Positions 1 to 8,198 of a stretch of DNA of 33,111 bases are shown here, in pieces (within the stretch, counting starts at the first letter, position 1; every line of letters begins with the position of its first letter). Location: contig JABWBO010000040.1 in NCBI GenBank assembly GCA_013360465.1, positions 1 through 33,111 of the forward strand. The letters are read 5' to 3'. This DNA is from Anaerolineae bacterium (lineage in GTDB: Bacteria > Chloroflexota > Anaerolineae > Aggregatilineales > Phototrophicaceae). The notes beneath the pieces were generated by a model, which saw nothing but the letters and a program-made list of their open reading frames with translations, was not told where the DNA came from and did no database searches. Both the position numbers and the translations under genes were made by a program.

Positions 1-315
1 CGGTCCGCTGAAGGGACCGAAAGACCGGATAATTCGCCGTTGTTCCGCCCTTTGAATGGGCGGGTCCTTGCCTAGCCGACGGGTTTTAACCCTCGGCGGA
101 CTGCGCTGTCCGGTCCGCTGAAGGGACCGAAAGACCGGATAATTCGCCGTTGTTCCGCCCTTTGAATGGGCGGGTCCCTGCCGAGCCGAGGGGTTTCAAC
201 CCTCGGCGGACTGCGCTGTCCGGTCCGCTGAAGGGACCGAAAGACCGGATGGTTCGCCGCTGTTCCGCCCTTTCAATGGGCGGGTCCTTGCCTAGCCGAG
301 GGGTTTCAACCCTCG
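1..315. repeat. Tandem array of a 110-bp three-hairpin repeat
   Basis: Three head-to-tail copies begin at 1, 111 and 221, an exact 110-bp period; the third degenerates after about 315. Each unit contains three inverted repeats with 7-nt loops. In copy 1 these are CGGTCC (1-6) with GGACCG (14-19), CCGCCC (45-50) with GGGCGG (58-63), and GCCGA..GGG with CCCTCGGC (75-97). In copy 2 the third stem is perfect, 185-192 with 200-207. The array starts at the window edge, so more copies may lie to the left. It lies just 3' of the ABC1 kinase stop, where the last hairpin could end that transcript. No coding function is apparent, and there are no unique spacers as in CRISPR. Confidence 0.9.
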
Positions 316-325
316 GTGGTCTCCG

Positions 326-2392
326 TCATTCCCCGGTGAAGTACAGCGCCGCGACCATCAGCGCCGCGAAGCCGAAGCTGATCGCCGCCAGTGTCGTTTC
401 TCCGCCGGTGTAAAAGATCGCCGCCGCGATCAAACCGCTGCCGAACAGCACCGCCCGCGTCGTGCGCCGCTCCTGCGCCTCGAGGCGCGCAAACTGCCGC
501 TGAAAGGTCGTCGTCGGTTCGATGCGCACCTTCAGGTCGCCCCGTTCCAGCTTGGTGACGATCTCGCGCGCGTCGCCGGAGGGAGCCAGCCCGCCGAGGA
601 TCGCCTGTCCGATGTTCATCAGCGCCTTCGCCCCGGTGTTGTTGAACAGCCCTTGCAGCACCGTCGAGCCGAACAGCGTCGAGAGCAGATCGGGTTCGCC
701 GCTGGTCGAAGGGCTGCGCATGGCGATCAGCCGGGTGGTGTAAGGCTGCATCTCGCTCCAGGGGTTGAAGTTGGAATCCAGATGCGTCGCCAGCCCGCTC
801 AGGATGCCGATGGTCCGCCCCAGGTAGATGAAATCCTGGGGGACCTGGAAGGGCATGGCGAACAGCAGATCGTTGAACTGCCCGCCGATCTGCGCCATGC
901 TGTCGAAGCTCATGTCGCGCATCTGGTTCATCGACATGCCCCACACCTGGTCGAAGACCATGCGCGTCGCCTCTTCCAGCCGGTCTTTATCCGCCCCTGG
1001 TAGCAGGAAGCCAAGTTCGCTGTAGCTTTCGATCAGCTTGCGGGCGTCGCGCGTCACCACCGCCGCCATCGTGCCGATCAAGCCGTCCACGATCTGCTGC
1101 GTCAGCGTGCCGATCATGCCGAAGTCGATGAAGATCAGGTAGAAGGGACGCCCCTGAATGCGCCCCGCCTGCTGCCTGTACGCCTGGCTGTCTTCCGGCA
1201 GGGGATAGACGAACAGGTTGCCGGGGTGCGGGTCGGCGTGGAAGAAGCGCTCCTCGAAGATCTGCGTCAGATAGGTGTCCATCAGCCGGCGGGCGACTTC
1301 CAGACGGCTGATGCCCGCCTTTTCCAGCGCCGTATAGTCGTCCAGCTTGATCGCCGTCACGTCCTCCATGACCAGCACACAGTCGCTGGAATGCTCGGCG
1401 TAGACGGCGGGGATGTAGACGCCCAGATCATCGGCGAAGAGCTGGGCGAAGCGGGTGGCGTTGTAAGCTTCGTGCTTGTAGGACAGTTCTTCCAGCAGCA
1501 CGCGCCCGAACTCGTCGATCAGCGCGACGGCGTCCATGCGCCGCCGGATGAAACGGAAGCGGTTGGCGATGCGCGCCACGACGAACATGGCGGCGAGGTC
1601 GGTGTGGCAGATCGCCGCGATGCCGGGGCGCTGCACCTTGACCACCACCTTGTCGCCGTTGTGCAGGCGGGCGCGGTGTACCTGACCGAGCGACGCCGCC
1701 GCAATCGCCGTGTCGTCGAACCAGCTGAAGCGGCGGGTGATGTCGCCCAGCTCGCGGCGCAGGATGCTGCGAATCTCGCTGACCGGCACGCCCGGCACTT
1801 CGTCGCGCAGCGACGCCAGCTCGGCGATCACCTCTTCGGGCAGAATATCGCCGCGCGTCGAGACGAACTGCCCCGCCTTGATCATCACGCCGCCCAGGTC
1901 GATGGCGAAATTGCGGAAGGAGCGGGCATAGCCGCGCCAGCGCTGGAGGTTGCCGCGTTCGACCATCTCTGGGAAGTAGCGCGACAGGATGATGTGCCAG
2001 AAGACGGTCTGCACGAACAGCCAGGCGAAGTAGACCACCACGCGGGCGAAGCGCAGGGTCAGCGCCAGGGAACGCGGACGTCTGGCGATGACCTCGCGGA
2101 CGCTCGGCGGACTTGCTTCGGCGGGCGGCGGCGGGGGCGGCAGAATTGGCTGGATCGCCATCGTCGGTGCCGAATCGTCGCCCAGCCGCCCCAGGAATTC
2201 CGGTTCGCCGTTTTCGGCAGGCATATCGAAGATCGGCGCAGCGGACGAACCGCCGCCGTTCGGAGGGATGTCGGGAGTATGCTCCCGCACGCCGTTCGCC
2301 GCAGACCCGTTCATAGGCGGCGGCACATTCGCCGGCTCATTTGCCGACCCTGGCGAAGGTGATGTTGAGGGCAGCGTGTTCGAATTTGGCAT
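326..2392 (-). CDS. ABC1/AarF (UbiB-type) atypical protein kinase
   Basis: This 688-residue protein belongs to the ABC1/AarF/UbiB family of protein-kinase-like ATPases, known in ubiquinone or other isoprenoid lipid metabolism. Visible signatures are the family KxGQ motif (KAGQ, K about 172), an Ala-rich nucleotide loop (AAASLGQVHRA), the VKVQRPG lysine (about 252), the catalytic-loop equivalent HADPHPGNL and the DFG equivalent IDFGMIG (D about 423). A proline-rich low-complexity stretch occupies roughly the first 100 residues. Two hydrophobic segments end the protein (AVLFGSGLIAAAIFYTGG and AAISFGFAALMVAALYF), suggesting a membrane anchor. The start overlaps the upstream ArsA-like gene by 56 bp, so the two are probably co-translated. 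ATG at 2314 or GTG at 2326 are alternative starts that would remove or reduce the overlap, but neither has a clear ribosome site. The substrate is unknown. Confidence 0.9.
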   Translation of the reverse strand: MPNSNTLPSTSPSPGSANEPANVPPPMNGSAANGVREHTPDIPPNGGGSSAAPIFDMPAENGEPEFLGRLGDDSAPTMAIQPILPPPPPPAEASPPSVREVIARRPRSLALTLRFARVVVYFAWLFVQTVFWHIILSRYFPEMVERGNLQRWRGYARSFRNFAIDLGGVMIKAGQFVSTRGDILPEEVIAELASLRDEVPGVPVSEIRSILRRELGDITRRFSWFDDTAIAAASLGQVHRARLHNGDKVVVKVQRPGIAAICHTDLAAMFVVARIANRFRFIRRRMDAVALIDEFGRVLLEELSYKHEAYNATRFAQLFADDLGVYIPAVYAEHSSDCVLVMEDVTAIKLDDYTALEKAGISRLEVARRLMDTYLTQIFEERFFHADPHPGNLFVYPLPEDSQAYRQQAGRIQGRPFYLIFIDFGMIGTLTQQIVDGLIGTMAAVVTRDARKLIESYSELGFLLPGADKDRLEEATRMVFDQVWGMSMNQMRDMSFDSMAQIGGQFNDLLFAMPFQVPQDFIYLGRTIGILSGLATHLDSNFNPWSEMQPYTTRLIAMRSPSTSGEPDLLSTLFGSTVLQGLFNNTGAKALMNIGQAILGGLAPSGDAREIVTKLERGDLKVRIEPTTTFQRQFARLEAQERRTTRAVLFGSGLIAAAIFYTGGETTLAAISFGFAALMVAALYFTGE

Positions 2393-3515
2393 CCTCGATT
2401 TCCAGGTCCCATAAGCTGTAGGGCAGGACGATATTGCGGCGGTACGGACCCACGCGCAGCGTCAGCTCATCGCGCGAGCGGTACAGGTCGAGGTCTTCTT
2501 TATCGGCGAAGGGGAGCGGCACGCTCAGTGTATAGATGCCGTTCGCCTCCCTGATCTGATGGGTCGTGCCGTCGAACTGCTTCTTTTCCGGGTGACGGTC
2601 GGTGTAGAGGGCGTTCCCCAGCCGGCGCAGTCCTTCCAGCCCGGTGATCTCCTGCGAAAACATCGGCGCGCTGAACATCGGCAGTTCGCCGAAGGCTTCG
2701 CGGATGTAGGCGATGTTGTCGCGCTGGTTGCGCTTCCACATCTCGAAATATGGATCGGTCACTTCATCCGGGATGACCCGGTTGCAGATGATCGAATCGA
2801 CGGCGTAGCCGTACAGGTTGAGATAGGTATAGGTGCGCTGCGTCTCTTTGATGACCATGCGCTCCGGGTTGACCACCAGCCGCACGCTGGCGACCTCCGG
2901 GTCGGTGAGCAGGCGGCGCACCTTGTCGAGCGTCTCGAAGAGCTGATCAACCTGGTTCCAGGCATCATCGGCGGGGATAGAGTCGCCGGCGCGCCCCAGC
3001 ACCTTGCCGATCGGGCGCAGGATGCGCGCCGCGCCGCGCGTGATGCTCATGATCTTCTCGAACCACCAGCGGGTGACGTCCGGCAGGCTGAGCAGGCGCA
3101 GCGTCTCGGCGGTCGGCGCGGCGTCCACGACCAGCACGTCGTACTCGTTTTCGACGAAGTACTGGTTGATCCACAGCAGGTGCGCGCCTTCTTCCAAGCC
3201 GGGCAGGATCGTCACCTCTTCGGCGACGATGTCCTCGACGCCCTGGCGGGCGAAGAGCGAGGTCATGTACTGCTGGATGCGTCCCCAGTACTTATCCATC
3301 GAATAGCGGGCGTCTACCTCCTGCGCCCACAGATTGTCGCGTATTTGTATCGGTTCAGGACCGATCTCGGCTTCGAGCGAATCGCCCAGGCTGTGCGCCG
3401 TATCGGTGCTGATGACGATGGTCTTGAGTCCCTGTTCTGCACAGCGCAGCGCAGTCGCGGCGGAAACGCTGGTCTTGCCGACGCCGCCCTTGCCGGTATG
3501 CACGATGACACGCAT
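2337..3515 (-). CDS. ArsA/Get3-family ATPase with C-terminal Hsp20-like domain
   Basis: A 392-residue member of the ArsA/Get3 branch of the deviant P-loop (MinD-type) ATPases. The N-terminus carries GKGGVGKT (about 8-15). A switch-I-like DTAHSLGDSLE follows, and a switch-II-like VVDAAPTAETLRLL lies in the middle. The last ~70 residues (from about NGIYTLSVPLPF to ALNITFARV) resemble the small beta-sandwich Hsp20-like domain found at the end of many bacterial ArsA-like proteins. The Cys pairs used for arsenite or zinc binding in classical ArsA/Get3 are not evident, so arsenite export is not supported. It is the first gene of a two-gene unit with the ABC1 kinase. A membrane-protein or lipid-related chaperone role is only an inference. 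Confidence 0.9.
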   Translation of the reverse strand: MRVIVHTGKGGVGKTSVSAATALRCAEQGLKTIVISTDTAHSLGDSLEAEIGPEPIQIRDNLWAQEVDARYSMDKYWGRIQQYMTSLFARQGVEDIVAEEVTILPGLEEGAHLLWINQYFVENEYDVLVVDAAPTAETLRLLSLPDVTRWWFEKIMSITRGAARILRPIGKVLGRAGDSIPADDAWNQVDQLFETLDKVRRLLTDPEVASVRLVVNPERMVIKETQRTYTYLNLYGYAVDSIICNRVIPDEVTDPYFEMWKRNQRDNIAYIREAFGELPMFSAPMFSQEITGLEGLRRLGNALYTDRHPEKKQFDGTTHQIREANGIYTLSVPLPFADKEDLDLYRSRDELTLRVGPYRRNIVLPYSLWDLEIEDAKFEHAALNITFARVGK

Positions 3516-3623
3516 GGTGTTATCCCTTTGCCGCGTTACAACCAGTATACAATGCCAGTGAGTGCTCTCCCTTTAACATTCATGTACGGCTCAGATGGCG
3601 GGCGGGTTGCAGAGAGGAGACAT

Positions 3624-3790
3624 ATGAGAATCCGCAGTCAGGAACTGGCGCAGATATCGTCGCGATGCTTCGGGCAATAGATCCTATCGAGTTCGTTGAT
3701 CCGCACCTAGATGACCCGGTCGAGTGGGGGAAAGCGCAGCGGCGAAAACGAGCGGATCGGCTAAGGCTGGGGCTGGATGAAGCGGAATGA
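3624..3790 (+). pseudogene. Decayed antitoxin-like gene
   Basis: A ribosome site GAGGAG (3614-3619) precedes ATG 3624, but that frame stops after 18 codons. The other frame, entered at ATG 3665, runs open to TGA 3788-3790. Joining them with one frameshift near 3660 gives a charged protein of about 55 residues ending in DPVEWGKAQRRKRADRLRL and GLDEAE. The stop overlaps the ATG of the PIN-toxin remnant (ATGA), the arrangement typical of antitoxin-toxin operons. I do not recognise the antitoxin family; the call rests on size, charge and position. The short downstream frame alone (41 residues) could still be translated. Confidence 0.5.
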
Positions 3791-3998
3791 TCACGGCGAT
3801 CCTGGATACGACGGTCATTCTGCACCTTTTCCGCAAATATCCTCCTGCCCTGAACTGGCTCGACAACCAACAGCACTATGGCATTGCCTCAATCACTTGG
3901 CTGGCATTGCCTACAGGTTGAATCTGCCTTTGTACACGCACAACCTGAAGGATATGTCTCCGCTGCTCGGCTCGCTCGCGCTTCAACCCTACACCTAG
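3787..3998 (+). pseudogene. Broken PIN-domain (VapC-like) toxin
   Basis: From ATG 3787 the sequence reads MITAILDTTVILHLFRK, then PPALNWLDNQQHYGIASITWL, an N-terminal PIN-domain start with the first acidic residue (LDTT). That frame hits TGA soon after 3900. In the +1 frame from about 3906 it continues AYRLNLPLYTHNLKDMSPLL and ends LQPYT at TAG 3998, which looks like the C-terminal PIN strand (L-Y-T-x-N-x-K-D). Only about 70 of the usual ~130 residues remain. The middle, with its other acidic ligands, is missing, and a frameshift joins the two ends. This toxin cannot be active as a PIN nuclease. Confidence 0.7.
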
Positions 3999-4008
3999 CG
4001 AAGGTTAT

Positions 4009-4599
4009 TCACCCTTCGCCCAGCAGCTGCACTGTGCTGGTCTTCAGATCGAAGTACGCCGGGACGATCTTCAACTGCCCCTTCGCCGCTGCCTCCGCCA
4101 GGATAGCGCTGTCGTGAATCAGCCGCTCGGCGGTGTGGATGGCGTTGGCGTGGGTGGCGTTCAGGACCGGGTCTCCGGCAGCGCCGCGCACGCTGGCGAC
4201 CACCGGCTGCAAAGCCTCGGCGATGGCGCGGATGTTCCCCGGCAGGCTTTGCCCTTTGACCGCCGAGGTGACCGCCCCGCACTGGGCATGTCCCATCACC
4301 ACCACCAGCGGCACGCGCAGCACATGCACGGCGAATTCGAGGCTGCCGAGGATCAGCGGGTCGATGACGTGACCGGCGGTGCGCACGATGAACAGATCCC
4401 CCAAACCCTGGTCGAAGATCAGTTCCGAGGGCACACGCGAATCGGAACAGCTGAGGATGGCGGCGAAAGGATACTGCCCGTCCAGGAGCGCCTGCCGCTG
4501 CACCCGATTCTGGCGGGGATAGAGCTGGCGCATGGCGACGTAGCGCCGGTTGCCCGCCAGCAGTTCTTCCAGCGCCTCATCGGCTGAAAGGCTCCGCAT
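4009..4599 (-). CDS. Beta-class carbonic anhydrase
   Basis: A 196-residue beta-carbonic anhydrase, interconverting CO2 and bicarbonate in the cytoplasm. The zinc-site residues are all present: C51 in SCSDSR with the catalytic D53-R55 dyad, and H104xxC107 in GHAQCGA. The length is normal for the compact form of the family. A textbook ribosome site AAGGAGG (4606-4612) fixes the ATG at 4599. The gene begins 14 bp after the stop of the upstream membrane Ser/Thr kinase and is probably co-transcribed with it. A small inverted repeat (3998-4004 with 4013-4019) spans its stop and may help end the transcript. No signal peptide is seen. Confidence 0.96.
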   Translation of the reverse strand: MRSLSADEALEELLAGNRRYVAMRQLYPRQNRVQRQALLDGQYPFAAILSCSDSRVPSELIFDQGLGDLFIVRTAGHVIDPLILGSLEFAVHVLRVPLVVVMGHAQCGAVTSAVKGQSLPGNIRAIAEALQPVVASVRGAAGDPVLNATHANAIHTAERLIHDSAILAEAAAKGQLKIVPAYFDLKTSTVQLLGEG

Positions 4600-4605
4600 C
4601 GAAAA

Positions 4606-4612
4606 CCTCCTT
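4606..4612 (-). promoter_or_regulatory. Strong ribosome site of the carbonic anhydrase gene
   Basis: AAGGAGG on the minus strand lies 6 bp before ATG 4599, inside the 14-bp gap after the kinase stop. The match is stronger than at most genes here, so the carbonic anhydrase may be translated better than the kinase from the same message. Confidence 0.8.
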
Positions 4613-4613
4613 A

Positions 4614-6596
4614 TCAGTAGAGGCGGATGTCGGCGGTCTCGTCGGCGACCTTCTGCCGCAGCGCCCGGTAGAAATCGCCCGCCGAAAGGTAGCGGTCCTC
4701 CGGCGACTTGGACAGGGCGCGCATCAGCGCCAGCGCCACCTGTGGCGGCAGGTCCGGCTCGAACTGGCGCACGTCCGGCGCGGGCTGGCGCAGATGGGCG
4801 AAGAGGATCTGTCCGGGGTTGCCCCTGAAGGGACGCAGCCCGGTCAGCATCTCGAAGATGATCACCGCCAGCGCATAGACATCCGACGCCGGGCTGACCG
4901 CGCCGGAAGACTGAATCTGCTCTGGAGCCATGTAGTCGATGGTTCCCATCGTGCCGCCGCCGGTCACCTGCACGCTTTCCGCCTTGGCGATGCCGAAATC
5001 CATCAACATGGCGCGGAAAGAGCCATCAGCGGCGGGGGTGGTCAGCATGATGTTGGACGGCTTCAGATCGCGATGGATGACGCCGCGCTGATGCACATAG
5101 TCGAGCGCCGCAGCCATGTCGCGCGTCACCGCCTGGGCGACAGCCGGCGTCAGCTTGCCCCTGCTTTCCAGCGCCCGCCGCAGGGTCTCGCCTTCTACGT
5201 ATTGCAGGACCATGTAGCGCTGATCTTCGACTTCGCCGTGCTGGATGAAGCGCACGATGTGCGGGTGATTCAGGCTTTCGAGGATGTCCACCTCGCGGTC
5301 GAAGCGCATACGCACCTCGGCGTCGGCGCTGCTGGGCATGACTTTGATGGCGGCGATCTGCCCCGCGCAGAAGCCTTTATAGACCTCGCTGGTCGCGCCG
5401 CGCCCGATGAAGTCCAGAAGCTCCCAGCGGTCAATATGCGTCCCCGTCAGCCGTCCCGGCTGAGTCACGACGGGGCGCGGCGCGCGCGCATAGGTCTCGA
5501 CGGAGTAGCGCAGATCGTACAGCCGCCGGTCGATTTGCGCCTGAATCAGGCGGCGCAGCGGGTTGAAGGCGGCGGCGAGTACCACCACCAGCAGCCCGAA
5601 AGCGAGCGGAGTGCGGAAGAGATCGCCCCCGCTGATGATCAGCAGCAGCGCCAGCAGCGCGGCGATGCCAACCATGCCGTAGCCCAACGACCGGTTGATA
5701 GTGAAATCGACCCCCCACAGGTTGCGTTTCAGCACGGCGTTCACCAGCGCCAGCGCGCTGACCGCCACCGGCAGGAAGATCAGCAGGATGGGATAGACCA
5801 TGCGATAGACCATGCGCAGCATCGGGTGTTCGACCAGCGTCGGGGTGAGCAGGGGATCGATGATGAAGAGCAGCAGGAGCGACAGCATCACCAGCGACAT
5901 GCCGCTGACCACCCACTTGATCTGCTGCCTCTGGACCTGCGTCAGATAGTAACGGTAGCGGTAAAGCTGCGTCCCCAAACCGAGCAGCGTCCAGAGCGTC
6001 AGCGCCATCGTGTAGGGCGTGGCGATCAGCATCGTGTCGTTCAGGCTCAGGCGCAGCGCTGTGTCGGCGAGGATCAGCACCGGAATCGGGATCAGGAAGA
6101 GCGCCGTCCAGCGTGGATAGAAGCGCCCATCCGGGAAGACCAGCAGCAGCCAGTTGGCGCAGAAGGCGAACAGCACGCCGTTGAGAGTGATCACCGCAAC
6201 TGCCGGCGGAAAATCGCGGACGAAGAGGATGCCGGTGTTTAGATTCAGCGTCCCGAACAGCACCAGCACCGCCCCGGTGAGCATCGCCAGCCAGTCGTGC
6301 GGGCGCTGCCACAGCAGCAAGAAGGCGACGATCAGGGCGATCAGGATGTAGATGATCTGCGCGACGATGATCCACAGCGCGAAGACGACGGGCGACCAGC
6401 CCAGCGCCGCCAGTGGTTCGCTGAACAGCACGACGGCGCTGCGCGTCTGCATGGCAAAGGTCACCGGCATACTGAAGAAGGTGGTGGTCAGCGCGATGCC
6501 GATGACCACCGCCCAGCTCAGGCGGATCGCAAAGCGCGCCAGTGGATTGAAGCGTTCTAACGACTGAGTATCTGTCGCCGACGAACTTCGCATCAT
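4614..6596 (-). CDS. Membrane-anchored Ser/Thr protein kinase (multi-TM sensor module)
   Basis: A 660-residue protein. Roughly residues 20-350 hold about eight or more hydrophobic segments, ending in a conserved WGVDFTINRSLGY stretch. A eukaryotic-type kinase domain covers about 388-650. The kinase has a Gly loop (IGRGATSEVYKG), the AIK lysine (about 417), HRDLKPSN (about 508), DFGIAK (D about 533) and an APEQ motif, so it should be active. There is no PASTA or other extracellular C-terminal domain; the kinase is the last domain. In my knowledge the 'W-D-x-x-INRxLxY' membrane module commonly precedes histidine kinases in Chloroflexota, so this looks like a sensor with a swapped output. It shares the architecture and whole phrases (TMGTIDYMAPEQIQSSG) with the gene at 23612-25606. 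The start could be either ATG of MMRSSS; no clear ribosome site. Confidence 0.93.
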   Translation of the reverse strand: MMRSSSATDTQSLERFNPLARFAIRLSWAVVIGIALTTTFFSMPVTFAMQTRSAVVLFSEPLAALGWSPVVFALWIIVAQIIYILIALIVAFLLLWQRPHDWLAMLTGAVLVLFGTLNLNTGILFVRDFPPAVAVITLNGVLFAFCANWLLLVFPDGRFYPRWTALFLIPIPVLILADTALRLSLNDTMLIATPYTMALTLWTLLGLGTQLYRYRYYLTQVQRQQIKWVVSGMSLVMLSLLLLFIIDPLLTPTLVEHPMLRMVYRMVYPILLIFLPVAVSALALVNAVLKRNLWGVDFTINRSLGYGMVGIAALLALLLIISGGDLFRTPLAFGLLVVVLAAAFNPLRRLIQAQIDRRLYDLRYSVETYARAPRPVVTQPGRLTGTHIDRWELLDFIGRGATSEVYKGFCAGQIAAIKVMPSSADAEVRMRFDREVDILESLNHPHIVRFIQHGEVEDQRYMVLQYVEGETLRRALESRGKLTPAVAQAVTRDMAAALDYVHQRGVIHRDLKPSNIMLTTPAADGSFRAMLMDFGIAKAESVQVTGGGTMGTIDYMAPEQIQSSGAVSPASDVYALAVIIFEMLTGLRPFRGNPGQILFAHLRQPAPDVRQFEPDLPPQVALALMRALSKSPEDRYLSAGDFYRALRQKVADETADIRLY

Positions 6597-6751
6597 GTCT
6601 GATTTGCCGCTGCCAGGACCAGGGTCTCGATGGCTGCATTGTGATGGATCACGGCGAAAGTTGCAAGCTTTTCCCTATTGCAAGCCGAATCGTAACGCGG
6701 AAAATTGGGACTTTGGGTTATAACGGTTGAAGAATAGGAGTCATCGCTGCA

Positions 6752-8194
6752 ATGTCATCGTACAAGTTTCAACAGCTCATCGACGGCGCATGGAGAGACG
6801 CAGTCGGTGGGGCTGCCTGGGAGCTGGTCAACCCGGCGACGGAAGAGATCATCGCGGAAATCCCCTTCGGCGACGCCCGCGACGCCGAAGCCGCGCTGGA
6901 TGCCGCCGCCCGCGCCTTCCCCGCCTGGGCGCAGCTCACGCCTTACGACCGCGCCCCTTATTTGTTCCGCGCCGCCGCCTGGATACGCGAACACCACGAG
7001 GACCTCGCCCGCATCAGCAGTGAAGAGTGCGGCAAACCGCTTCGCGAGGCGCGCGGCGAATGGACGACTGCCGCCAATTCGTTTGAGTGGTTCGCCGAAG
7101 AAGCCAAGCGCGCGCATGGGCGCGTCGTGCCGTCGCGCCGCGCCGACCGCCGCCTGCTGGTGGTGCATCAGCCGGTCGGAGTAGTGGGGACGATCACCGC
7201 CTGGAATTTCCCGGTCTACAACCCGGTGCGCGCCTGGTCGGCGGCGCTGGCGGCGGGCTGCACCGTCGTCGGTCGCCCGTCGGAATACACCCCGCGCTCG
7301 GCGATGCTGCTGGGGCAGGCGCTCGTCGAGGCGGGCATCCCGGCGGGGGTGATCAACGTCATCAACGGCGACCCGTCCTCGATGGGCGAAGCCATGCTGC
7401 GCGACCCGCGCTGTCGTAAGATCGCCTTCACCGGCAGCACCCGTGTCGGCAAGCTGCTGATGGACGGCGCATCGCAGACCGTGACCCGCCTGTCGCTGGA
7501 ATTGGGCGGCAACGCGCCGGTCCTGATCTTCCCGGATGTCGATGTCGAGGCGACTGCCCGCGCCGCCGTCGGCAGCAAGATGCGCAACAATGGGCAGGTC
7601 TGCATCGCCCCGCAGCGCTTCTTCGTCCACAGCCGCATCGCTGAAGCGTTCATCGAGCGAACCGGCGACCTGGCGGCGAAGCTCAGGCTGGGGGCGGGGC
7701 TGGACGAGAGCAGCGATGTCGGTCCGCTGATCAACGCCGTGCAGCGCGACCGCCTCTCCCGCATCGTCGATGCTTCGGTGGAAGCTGGCGCGCAGCTCGT
7801 CGCCGGCGGCGCGCGCCCGGTGGAACTGCCGCGCGGCTATTTCTACCAACCGACGATTCTCACCGGCGTCACCCCCGAAATGCCCGCCTATCGCGAGGAA
7901 TTGTTCGGTCCGGTGATGCCGATCATCCCGTTTGACGACATCGATCATGCGCTGGCGCTGGCGAATGCGACCGAATATGGTCTCGCCGCCTACGTCCATA
8001 CGCGCAGCCTGAACACCGCCATTCGCGCCTATGAAGGGCTGGAGTTCGGCATGATCGGCGTCAATGAGTGGTTGCCCACCACGCCCGAAATGCCGTTTGG
8101 CGGCGTCAAAGCCAGCGGTTTAGGGCGTGAATATGGTTCTGAGGGCTTGCACGAGTATATGGAGACCAAAGCAGTGTATATCGGAGGGATTTGA
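6752..8194 (+). CDS. NAD(P)-dependent aldehyde dehydrogenase
   Basis: A 480-residue aldehyde dehydrogenase oxidising an aldehyde to the acid. Visible family motifs are the cofactor loop FTGSTRVGK, the general-base glutamate in LELGGNAP (about 250), the catalytic cysteine C284 in NNGQVCIAPQ and the C-terminal PEMPFGGVKASGLGREYG. The C-terminal motif is close to the succinate-semialdehyde or glycolaldehyde-type branch, but the substrate cannot be read from sequence. A ribosome site AGGAG (6736-6740) lies 11 bp before the ATG. It is divergent from the kinase gene and followed after 4 bp by a GNAT gene, so the two are probably co-transcribed. Confidence 0.94.
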   Translation: MSSYKFQQLIDGAWRDAVGGAAWELVNPATEEIIAEIPFGDARDAEAALDAAARAFPAWAQLTPYDRAPYLFRAAAWIREHHEDLARISSEECGKPLREARGEWTTAANSFEWFAEEAKRAHGRVVPSRRADRRLLVVHQPVGVVGTITAWNFPVYNPVRAWSAALAAGCTVVGRPSEYTPRSAMLLGQALVEAGIPAGVINVINGDPSSMGEAMLRDPRCRKIAFTGSTRVGKLLMDGASQTVTRLSLELGGNAPVLIFPDVDVEATARAAVGSKMRNNGQVCIAPQRFFVHSRIAEAFIERTGDLAAKLRLGAGLDESSDVGPLINAVQRDRLSRIVDASVEAGAQLVAGGARPVELPRGYFYQPTILTGVTPEMPAYREELFGPVMPIIPFDDIDHALALANATEYGLAAYVHTRSLNTAIRAYEGLEFGMIGVNEWLPTTPEMPFGGVKASGLGREYGSEGLHEYMETKAVYIGGI

Positions 8195-8198
8195 TACC

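Noticed and set aside
1-315. CRISPR array
   Set aside because: The whole 110-bp unit repeats without unique spacers, and there are no cas genes.
1226-2362. A 378-codon plus-strand open frame
   Set aside because: It lies antisense to the ABC1 kinase gene, which has clear motifs; the composition is that of a shadow frame.
4794-6242. A 482-codon plus-strand open frame
   Set aside because: Antisense to the first Ser/Thr kinase; low-complexity His/Gln/Arg composition and no recognisable fold.
6719-6724. TATAAC as a -10 for the aldehyde dehydrogenase gene
   Set aside because: No acceptable -35 at 16-18 bp; TTGGGA lies only 8 bp away.
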